Shown here: piece by piece, positions 15,008-21,851 of the stretch
Layout: each line of letters begins with the position of its first letter
How positions within the stretch are numbered: the stretch's first letter is position 1
Origin: Chloroflexota bacterium
GTDB lineage: Bacteria; Chloroflexota; Dehalococcoidia; CAUJGQ01
Length of the DNA: 32,442 bases
NCBI GenBank assembly: GCA_963170165.1
Contig: CAUJGQ010000121.1
Span: 1-32,442 of the forward strand
Direction of reading: 5' to 3'
Notes under the pieces: model-generated
Seen by the model: the letters and a program-made list of their open reading frames with translations, nothing else
Databases searched by the model: none
Told to the model about the DNA's origin: nothing
Translations under genes and position numbers: made by a program

Positions 15008-17419
15008 ATGGGTGCGCTGGACGGGGTGCGGGTTCTCGACCTGGCGGGTGGTATCGCCGGCGGCTATGCCGGCAAGCTGCTCGCGGATTTGGGCGCAGAT
15101 GTGCTCCTGGTCGAGCCGCCCGCGGGCGACTCCTGCCGTTATCTCGGACCGTATGCCGCTGATTCCACCGACCGCGAACGCAGTGGTCTGCATCTGTACC
15201 TGCATGCCGGCAAGCGCAGTGTCGTGGCCGGCCTGGCGTCGGAGGCAGGTCGCGCCCTGGTCGCGCGGCTGCTGCCCGATGCAGACGTGCTGCTCACCGC
15301 CCAGCAGCCGGAGGCCCTCGCCGCCGCCGGGCTTGACCCGGACGGGCTGCGCGAGGCGTGCCCGCGGCTGGTGCACATCTCCCTGACTGCCTATGGCGCC
15401 AGCGGGCCGTACCGGCACTGGCACAGCGATGAGATCACCGACTACGCCATGGGCGGCTGGCTGGGCTTTGGTGGTGAGCCGGAGCGCGGCCCGCTGATGA
15501 TCCCCGGTGGCCAGGCGCAGCACCACGGCGGCATGCAGGCGGCGTTGGCGGTGCTGGTGGCGCTGCACGAGCGGGAACGATCCGGACTCGGCCAGTTTGT
15601 CGACATCTCCACGGTCGAGGCAATGCTCTCCGCTCACTCGTGGCTCAGCGTCGCATGGTCCCACACCGGCCAGATCATGGCCCGCACAGCGACGGACTTA
15701 GTCCGCTGCGCTGACGGCTGGGTGTACTTCATGCCGGCGAACCTGGACCGTACCTTTCTGCTGATCGAGCAGCCAGAACTGCTGGATGACCCGCGCTTCA
15801 GCACCCTGCAAGCGCGCATGCAGCACCGGCCCGAACTGCAGGCCATTGTGGCGGAGTGGTGCAAAGACCGCACGATGGAGGAGATCTACCGCACGGGGCA
15901 GGAACTGCGCGTTGCCGTCACGCCGGTGCACACCGTGCGCGACCTGGACCGCGCGGCACAATTGGCGGCGCGTGACTGGTGGGTAGAGCGGGAGCATCCG
16001 CGCGCCGGGCGCGTCCGCCTGCCGGGTGTGCCCTACTGCCTATCAGACACCCCAGCGCAGGTGAGCCACCCGGCGCCGGCCCTGGACGAGCACGGCGCGG
16101 CAGTGCGGGCGACCGGTTGGGGCACGGAGTACACCGCTCGGCCTGCGCCTGGGCCCGTATCAACGGTTGGAGGTAGCGAGCTCCCGCTGGCGGGCGTGCG
16201 CGTGCTGGAGATCACCGCCAACTGGGCGGGACCGCTCGCGGCCCGCTACCTGGCCGATCTCGGCGCCGATGTGATCAAGGTGGAGGCGCCCGCCCGTCCG
16301 GCGACTCGCGGCATGTACTGGCCCGGCAATGACCCCCGCGCCCGTCCTTACAACCGCTCCGGCTACTTCAACAAGCTCAACCGCAACAAGCGCGGCCTGG
16401 TACTGGACCTGGCTCACCCACGCGGTCGCGAGCTGTTCCTCGATCTGGCCCGCTCCACCGACATCGTGATCGAGAACAATAGCGCCCGCGTGATGGGCAA
16501 CCTCGGGCTCGACTACGCCGCGCTGTGCACCGTCAAGCCGGACATGATCATGTGCTCCATGTCGGGATTCGGCGCGACCGGGCCGGAACGGGATTATGTC
16601 GCGTATGGCTCCAACATCGAGACGGTCTCCGGGCTAGCGGCGCTGATGACGTACCCCGGTGATCCCACGCCCCACCGCACCGGCAGCTACTACGCCGACC
16701 CGGTTGCCGGCGGCCATGGCGTCATCGCCATCCTGGCGGCGCTCCGTCACCGCGAGCGCACCGGCCGCGGACAGTGGATTGACCTGTCGCTGCTGGAATC
16801 GGCGGCGGCGCTGTTCGGCGAGGCGCTGATGACGTGGACGATGACCGGGCAGCTGCCCGCGCCGCGTGGCAACCGCCACCCCCAGCACGCTCCCCAGGGC
16901 ACGTATCCCTGTGCTGGCAATGACTCCTGGCTGGCGCTCACGGTCCGCGCTGAGGAGGATTGGCAGGCACTGTGCCGTACGATGGGCCGTGGTGACCTTG
17001 AGTCGCGTTCCGATCTGGCGACGGCGGCCGGCCGCCACGCCGCGCATGACGAGCTGGACACGGCGATTGCCGCCTGGTCGCGATCGCTCGACCATTACGA
17101 GGCAGCGCGCCACCTCCAGGCGGCCGGTATCGCTGCTGCGCCGGTGCTGTCCAACTACGAGCTGCTTTCTGACCCGCACCTGACAGCGCGCGGCTTCTAC
17201 ACACCGGTACCGCACCCAGAGGTTGGGACATTGCCCTTCCCGGGCATGCCCTGGCGCTTTTCGCGGACGCCTGGAACCGTGCGCCGCGGCGCCCCATGCT
17301 TTGGCGAACACAACCGCGCCATCTTCACCGAGGAGCTGGGGCTGAGCGAGCAGGCCATCGCCGAACTGTACGACGCCGGCATCACGGCTGATGAGCCGTT
17401 GGTGCAGTTGACGGGCTAG
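15008..17419 (+). CDS. Double-length class III (CaiB/BaiF) CoA-transferase
   Basis: An 803-residue tandem fusion of two family III CoA-transferase domains; usual members have about 400 residues. Each half begins with the typical strand (GALDGVRVLDLAGGIAGGYAGK; then LAGVRVLEITANWAGPLAAR from about residue 395) and LADLGADV. The second half keeps the catalytic Asp motif, TGSYYADPVAGGHG with Asp564, then RERTGRGQWIDLS. The first half reads PGGQAQHHGGMQ at the same place, with no Asp, so it is probably inactive and structural. Such enzymes move CoA between acyl-CoA and a free acid; the acids are unknown. The ATG at 15008 follows GGGAGG. Its stop overlaps that of the convergent MarR gene in CTAG. 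Confidence 0.92.
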   Translation: MGALDGVRVLDLAGGIAGGYAGKLLADLGADVLLVEPPAGDSCRYLGPYAADSTDRERSGLHLYLHAGKRSVVAGLASEAGRALVARLLPDADVLLTAQQPEALAAAGLDPDGLREACPRLVHISLTAYGASGPYRHWHSDEITDYAMGGWLGFGGEPERGPLMIPGGQAQHHGGMQAALAVLVALHERERSGLGQFVDISTVEAMLSAHSWLSVAWSHTGQIMARTATDLVRCADGWVYFMPANLDRTFLLIEQPELLDDPRFSTLQARMQHRPELQAIVAEWCKDRTMEEIYRTGQELRVAVTPVHTVRDLDRAAQLAARDWWVEREHPRAGRVRLPGVPYCLSDTPAQVSHPAPALDEHGAAVRATGWGTEYTARPAPGPVSTVGGSELPLAGVRVLEITANWAGPLAARYLADLGADVIKVEAPARPATRGMYWPGNDPRARPYNRSGYFNKLNRNKRGLVLDLAHPRGRELFLDLARSTDIVIENNSARVMGNLGLDYAALCTVKPDMIMCSMSGFGATGPERDYVAYGSNIETVSGLAALMTYPGDPTPHRTGSYYADPVAGGHGVIAILAALRHRERTGRGQWIDLSLLESAAALFGEALMTWTMTGQLPAPRGNRHPQHAPQGTYPCAGNDSWLALTVRAEEDWQALCRTMGRGDLESRSDLATAAGRHAAHDELDTAIAAWSRSLDHYEAARHLQAAGIAAAPVLSNYELLSDPHLTARGFYTPVPHPEVGTLPFPGMPWRFSRTPGTVRRGAPCFGEHNRAIFTEELGLSEQAIAELYDAGITADEPLVQLTG

Positions 17420-17850
17420 GTGTCTGCCAGTGCACCAGAGACAGCATCAAGCAACGGTAGCGCGGCGGTACCGGTCATCACTTGGGTGAGTGCTTTCGAG
17501 AGATCAAGCGTCACGTGTGCGGCGAGCCGGCGGCCGGCCTCCGTCAGCGCCAGCTCGGAGACCCGACGATCGCGCAGGTGGGGCCGCCGCTCCAGCCAGC
17601 CACGGCGCTCCAGCCGGTCGACCACTGCCGTCATCGCAGTGCGCCCCAGCCCCATTTCCTGGACCAACCACGTGGCGTTGACCGGCTCGTCTTGCTCGGC
17701 AAGCAGTATCAGGCTCATCGCCTGCGGCCAGGTCACATCATGCGCGGTCAGCGCACGGCCGATCTCGCGGGCCAGCAGCGCCGTGCAGGCGTTCATGTCC
17801 CGCGCCAGCGCCAGCGTGCGGTCTGTGTCGTGAGCCGCTGGTATTGCCAT
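17416..17850 (-). CDS. MarR-family transcriptional regulator
   Basis: A 144-residue winged-helix repressor. The helix-turn-helix and wing are readable: TWPQAMSLILLAEQDEPVNA, then QEMGLGRTAMTAVVDRLERRGWLERRPHLRDRR, the classical MarR recognition helix and wing with Asp-Arg-Arg. Long helices at both ends would form the dimer interface. Two starts are possible: ATG 17848-17850 (used here) and ATG 17875-17877. Neither has a well-spaced ribosome site, although AGGGGGA precedes the second too closely. It is divergent from the ThDP enzyme gene, which it may control, and its stop shares CTAG with the CoA-transferase stop. I could not find a clear palindromic operator in the gap. Confidence 0.9.
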   Translation of the reverse strand: MAIPAAHDTDRTLALARDMNACTALLAREIGRALTAHDVTWPQAMSLILLAEQDEPVNATWLVQEMGLGRTAMTAVVDRLERRGWLERRPHLRDRRVSELALTEAGRRLAAHVTLDLSKALTQVMTGTAALPLLDAVSGALADT

Positions 17851-17919
17851 GCTCGCACCCACGCGCGAGCGTAGCATTCCCCCTGTCAGACTGCCACTGC
17901 CCGTAACTGTGCGCCGCGG

Positions 17920-17925
17920 TATACT
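17920..17925 (+). promoter_or_regulatory. -10-like element upstream of the ThDP enzyme gene
   Basis: TATACT matches the -10 consensus at 5 of 6 positions and lies 59 nt before the GTG start. No good -35 is present at the right distance, which would suit an activator- or repressor-controlled promoter. Confidence 0.4.
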
Positions 17926-17984
17926 TGCGCGACACCGGCAATCGCGGGCGGCCATGGTCAGGGCGGCCCGGTAGGAGGACCACC

Positions 17985-19604
17985 GTGGCAGAGATGACGG
18001 GCGGGCAAGCCCTGGTGCAGTCACTCAAGATGGAAGGGGTCACCACCATCTTCGGGCTGCCCGGAGTGCAGCTCGACTGGGCGTTCAGCGCACTCTGGGA
18101 AGAGCAAGACAGTATCAAGGTCTACCATGCCCGCCACGAACAGGCGACGGCGTACATGGCTGACGGCTATGCCCGGACGACGGGCAAAGTCGGGACATGC
18201 CTGGTGGTGCCGGGCCCGGGCCTGCTCAACGCCATGGCTGGGCTCTCCACGGCCTACGCCACCAACTCCCCCGTCCTGTGCGTCGCCGGCCAGATCCAGT
18301 CTGACCTGATTGGCGTTGAGCGCGGGCTGCTGCACGAAATCAAGAACCAGCTCGAGATGGTGCAGTCGGTGACTAAGTGGGCGGGCCGCGGCATGACGCC
18401 GCAGGAGGTCCCCGGCCTGGTGCACGAGGCGTTCCGCCAGCTCAACAGCGGCCGGCCTCGACCGGTCGAAATTGAGATCCCACCGGACGTTCTGCAGGCC
18501 AAGGCGGACGTGCGTATCCTCGAGCCCGATCAGCCGTCACGCCCCAGGATTAGTGACCTTGACCAACTGGATCGGGCGGCGCAGGCGCTGGGCAAGGCGC
18601 AAAACCCCGTGATCTTCGCCGGCGGCGGCGTTATCACCGCCGACGCGGCCGAGGAGCTGAAGCGGCTGGCCGAGATGCTACAGGCGCCGGTGGTGATGAC
18701 CACTAATGGCCGCGGCGCCTTGTCTGACCGGCACTATCTCGCCCATTCACCGCTGGCCGGCACGGTGCTCACACCGGAAGCAGACGTCGTGCTCGCGGTT
18801 GGCACCCGGTTCGTCCAGCCCGCCACCATGCCCTGGGGCGTCAAAGAGCACCAGACGGTAATCCAGCTTGACATTGATCCGGCTGAGATTGGCCGCAACA
18901 CCAAGGTGGACATCTCCCTGCTGGCGGACGCGCGTGAAGGGCTGGCGCAGCTGGTGGAGCGGCTGCCGCGCTACAACAAGGCCCGCCCCTCGCGCAGGGA
19001 AGAGAACGAAGCGTTGCAGCGGCGTGAGCGCGAGCAGTTTGCCCGCATCGAGCCCCAGTCGTCGCTGGCGATGGCGATCCGCGAGGAATTGCCCGATGAC
19101 GGTATCCTCGTATCTGAGATGACACAGGTCGGCTACTGGTCCAACCAGGCATTCCCGATCTACCAGCCACGCACGTTGGTCACCGCCGGCTATCAGGGCA
19201 CCCTGGGCTACGGGTTCACGACCGCCATGGGCGCCAAGGTCGGCAACCCGGACAAGAAAGTCGTCTCCATCAACGGTGACGGCGGCTTCGGCTACCAGCT
19301 CCAAGAGCTGAGCACGATGAAGCACTTCAATATCAACATGGTGACGGTGGTCTTCAGCGACAACGCCTTCGGCAACGTCAACCGCATCCAGCGCGAGCAG
19401 ATGGGCAACCGCGTGCTGGGCTCAGAGTTGACGAACCCGGACTGGGTCAAGCTGGCTGAGTCGTTCGGCGTCAACGGCGTCCGCGCCAACGGCGCTGCCG
19501 AGCTGCGGCTTGCCATGCGCGAGGCGCTGAGCGCTGATTACCCGACGGTGATCGAAGTGCCGATGGGCCAGGTCCCCAGCATGTGGGGACTGTCACTGAA
19601 GTAG
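17985..19604 (+). CDS. ThDP-dependent enzyme of the acetolactate synthase/decarboxylase superfamily
   Basis: A 539-residue three-domain ThDP enzyme. The N-terminal PYR domain carries the proton-relay Glu in YHARHEQATAYMADGYAR (Glu52) and VVPGPGLLNAMAGLSTAY. The middle domain follows NPVIFAGGGVITADAAEEL. The C-terminal PP domain carries the ThDP/Mg motif INGDGGFGYQL (Gly431-Asp-Gly) and SDNAFGN. The GTG at 17985 is preferred over the frame start at 17925 because GGAGGACCACC precedes it. Possible activities include acetolactate synthase-like, benzoylformate-type or acyl-CoA decarboxylation. The nearby CoA-transferase recalls frc-oxc oxalate gene pairs, but I cannot confirm a CoA-binding site. 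No ilvN-like small subunit follows. Confidence 0.88.
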   Translation: MAEMTGGQALVQSLKMEGVTTIFGLPGVQLDWAFSALWEEQDSIKVYHARHEQATAYMADGYARTTGKVGTCLVVPGPGLLNAMAGLSTAYATNSPVLCVAGQIQSDLIGVERGLLHEIKNQLEMVQSVTKWAGRGMTPQEVPGLVHEAFRQLNSGRPRPVEIEIPPDVLQAKADVRILEPDQPSRPRISDLDQLDRAAQALGKAQNPVIFAGGGVITADAAEELKRLAEMLQAPVVMTTNGRGALSDRHYLAHSPLAGTVLTPEADVVLAVGTRFVQPATMPWGVKEHQTVIQLDIDPAEIGRNTKVDISLLADAREGLAQLVERLPRYNKARPSRREENEALQRREREQFARIEPQSSLAMAIREELPDDGILVSEMTQVGYWSNQAFPIYQPRTLVTAGYQGTLGYGFTTAMGAKVGNPDKKVVSINGDGGFGYQLQELSTMKHFNINMVTVVFSDNAFGNVNRIQREQMGNRVLGSELTNPDWVKLAESFGVNGVRANGAAELRLAMREALSADYPTVIEVPMGQVPSMWGLSLK

Positions 19605-19621
19605 CCGGATGCGCGGTCCAC

Positions 19622-19659
19622 CCGCAGACCCCCGGTCGTGAGCGGCAGGGGGTCTGCGG
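19622..19659. terminator. Terminator-like hairpin between convergent genes
   Basis: A perfect 12-bp stem pairs ccgcagaccccc (19622-19633) with its complement (19648-19659) across a 14-nt loop. It lies between the ThDP enzyme stop and the membrane-protein stop on the other strand. No T-run is present. Confidence 0.7.
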
Positions 19660-19678
19660 CTGCTCACAGGATGGCCGG

Positions 19679-19981
19679 CTAGCGCCGGTCCGGTGTATCC
19701 ATCCGCGCACCGCCGACGCTCCAGGCGAGGCCGGCGATGAAGGCCGCGAACAGCGCGACGTACGATGTCACGCCGAATGCGAACGCCAGCGCCTCGCGGC
19801 TGCTCATGTCAAATAGTCCCCGCGCCGTGATCAGCAGCAGGGCCCACACCAGCGCATAGCCCGCGGCGAAGCTCGCGGCCAGCTCTCGTCCCCGCCAGCG
19901 GTGGTGCTGCGGCGTCGCTACCTGCCCCGCCTGGTGGTGGCGGTGCGGCAGGTGGTCGCGCGTCCAGGCAATCGCTCCCAT
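19679..19981 (-). CDS. Small two-helix membrane protein, unknown function
   Basis: A 100-residue protein that I do not recognise. The N-terminal 32 residues are His/Arg-rich (WTRDHLPHRHHQAGQ), likely cytoplasmic or metal-binding. Two hydrophobic helices follow: SFAAGYALVWALLLITARGLF (about 37-57) and FAFGVTSYVALFAAFIAGLAWSV (about 67-89). A short polar tail ends the protein. The ATG at 19979-19981 follows AAGGAGAG with 6-8 nt spacing, and a promoter-like element lies at 20029-20057. It stands alone, with a terminator hairpin after it. Confidence 0.72.
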   Translation of the reverse strand: MGAIAWTRDHLPHRHHQAGQVATPQHHRWRGRELAASFAAGYALVWALLLITARGLFDMSSREALAFAFGVTSYVALFAAFIAGLAWSVGGARMDTPDRR

Positions 19982-20028
19982 CTCGGTCTCTCCTTTGCTC
20001 CTCCGGTTCCGCTACATCCGGTAGTTGT

Positions 20029-20057
20029 ACTATCACGCATAAATACCACGGTCGCAA
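20029..20057 (-). promoter_or_regulatory. Candidate promoter for the small membrane protein
   Basis: On the minus strand TTGCGA (20057-20052) is 17 nt from GATAGT (20034-20029), about 48 nt before the start codon. Confidence 0.45.
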
Positions 20058-20159
20058 GTTATCCGACATCGTCTTATTGCGCTGATCATTTGCTGCGCAG
20101 CCGGGACAAGCGGATAATCCGGGGACGGGAGGGGTGGCAGCAGCGGGCCGGGCGCGCCC

Positions 20160-20186
20160 TTGCCCGACCGCTGTACGCGCTATACT
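20160..20186 (+). promoter_or_regulatory. Candidate promoter of the MoxR-VWA operon
   Basis: TTGCCC (20160-20165) and TATACT (20181-20186) have a short 15-nt spacer. The -10 box is strong (5 of 6). The leader would be about 145 nt before the GTG start. Confidence 0.4.
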
Positions 20187-20337
20187 GTGTGCGCGCCGTT
20201 CTCGGCGCACTGGTTCGCCTGGGGAAGCGGCCAGAGCGGGATGATCCCCTACCCGCCGGTGGCAACGGTCCGGCCCAGCACCATGGTTCCGCTGGCCGGT
20301 GACCGAGCGGAGAACGACACACCAGAAGGAAGCAATC

Positions 20338-21786
20338 GTGACCAGTCTCGAAAAGCCCCGGACGGTTGGGGAGTTGCGCGCGTCGGGCTACCAGGTGCTG
20401 CCGGTACGCGAGGAACTTCGCAAGAACCTGATTGCCAAGATCCGGCGTGGCGAGCCCATGTTCTCTGGCATCGTCGGCTATGGCGATACCGTGATCCCGG
20501 CGCTGGAGAACGCCATCCTGGCGGGGCAGGACATCATCTTCCTGGGCGAGCGCGGCCAGGCGAAGTCACGCATGATCCGCTCACTGGTGGAGTTGCTCGA
20601 CGAAGAGACGCCCACCCTCGCGGCCGTCATCCTGGAGGAACACGGTTCCCACGCTCACTCTTTGGCTGAGCCAGAGCTGTTGGAGAACCCCTTCGAGCCG
20701 ATTTCCGCCATTGGCAAGAAGATCATCGAAGAGATGGGTGATCGGGCACCCATTCGCTGGGTCCGGCGCGAAGACCGATACGGCGAGAAGCTGGCGACCC
20801 CTGACATCACCATCGCCGACCTGATCGGCGAGGTTGACCCGATCAAGGTCGCCGAAGGCCGGTACCTCTCGGACGAGCTCACGATCCACTACGGGCTGAT
20901 CCCGCGCACGAACCGTGGCATCTTCTGCCTGAACGAACTGCCGGACCTGGCCGAGCGCATCCAGGTCGGCCTGCTGAATATCATGGAAGAGCGCGACGTG
21001 CAGATCCGTGGCTACCGCGTACGGCTACCGCTGGATGTGTTCGTCGTTGCCTCCGCCAACCCTGAGGATTACACCAATCGCGGCCGCATCATCACGCCGC
21101 TCAAGGACCGTTACGGCGCCCAGATCCGCACCCACTACCCGCGCTCCATCGAGTACGAGATCGACATCATGGAGCGCGAGCGTTCGCAGTTCACGGACAA
21201 GGACTTCACGGTCAGCGTGCCGCAGTTCATGAAGGAAGTCGTCGCCGAGATCACCCGGCTCGCGCGCCGCTCGCCTGATGTGAACCAGCGGTCCGGCGTT
21301 TCCGTCCGCGCCAGTATAGCCAACTACGAGTCGCTCATGGCGAACGCGCTGCGCCGCGCCATCCGTCTCGGTGAAAACCAGGTTGTGCCACGGGTGACGG
21401 ACCTGCCGTTCATCATCCCGGCCATTCAGGGCAAGATTGAGCTGGAGACGGTCGAGGACGGGCGAGAGGAGCAGATCCTGGACAAGCTGATCCAGGGCGC
21501 GCTGGTCGCGGTGTTCAACCGCCACTTCAACATCGGCGAGCTTGAGCCGCTCGTCCAGAAATTCAAGTCCGGCATCTCGGTTGAAGTGTCCGACGCCATG
21601 GGCTCCGAGGAGTACATCCGGCTGGTGCGGCAGATCGAGCCCTTGAGCAAGGCGGTAGACAAGCTCGGCGCCGGGGCATCGCCGGCAACGGTCGCTTCCG
21701 CTGTTGAGTTCGTCCTAGAAGGGCTGCACCTGAACAAGCGCCTCAACAAGGACAAGGTCTCCGGCCGCGTGCAGTATCGTGGCTAG
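20338..21786 (+). CDS. MoxR/magnesium-chelatase-type AAA+ ATPase
   Basis: A 482-residue AAA+ ATPase, probably a chaperone that acts with the VWA protein encoded next. Walker A is LGERGQAKSR (Gly70 to Lys76). The Walker B strand reads GIFCLNELPDL, with Asn199-Glu200 instead of Asp-Glu. Sensor 1 is VFVVASANPEDYTNRG, and arginine-rich TPLKDRYGAQIRTHYP follows as in chelatase I subunits. The C-terminal lid is helical. It lacks the sigma-54 GAFTGA loop, so it is not a transcription activator. The GTG at 20338 has AGAAGGAAG 5-7 nt upstream; an earlier GTG at 20299 has no such site. Downstream, 65 nt separate it from the VWA gene. Confidence 0.88.
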   Translation: MTSLEKPRTVGELRASGYQVLPVREELRKNLIAKIRRGEPMFSGIVGYGDTVIPALENAILAGQDIIFLGERGQAKSRMIRSLVELLDEETPTLAAVILEEHGSHAHSLAEPELLENPFEPISAIGKKIIEEMGDRAPIRWVRREDRYGEKLATPDITIADLIGEVDPIKVAEGRYLSDELTIHYGLIPRTNRGIFCLNELPDLAERIQVGLLNIMEERDVQIRGYRVRLPLDVFVVASANPEDYTNRGRIITPLKDRYGAQIRTHYPRSIEYEIDIMERERSQFTDKDFTVSVPQFMKEVVAEITRLARRSPDVNQRSGVSVRASIANYESLMANALRRAIRLGENQVVPRVTDLPFIIPAIQGKIELETVEDGREEQILDKLIQGALVAVFNRHFNIGELEPLVQKFKSGISVEVSDAMGSEEYIRLVRQIEPLSKAVDKLGAGASPATVASAVEFVLEGLHLNKRLNKDKVSGRVQYRG

Positions 21787-21851
21787 CGGTCCGGCGCGCA
21801 CCGGCCGCAGCATCACCGCGGCACGCGCCTATCCCGAAGGGATCATCCCCA

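Larger units (their letters stand above)
19982..20337. other. Divergent intergenic region of 356 bp
   Basis: This gap between the small membrane protein (minus) and the MoxR-type gene (plus) holds a promoter-like pair in each direction. It is relatively AT-rich around 20030-20100, unlike the rest of the window. One site, TTATCCGAC (20059-20067), is near the DnaA-box consensus, but isolated. I see no RNA gene or open frame of note. Confidence 0.5.

Noticed and set aside
20059-20067. DnaA-box-like TTATCCGAC as sign of a replication origin
   Set aside because: A single imperfect site. No cluster, no dnaA or dnaN, and recF alone does not mark an origin.
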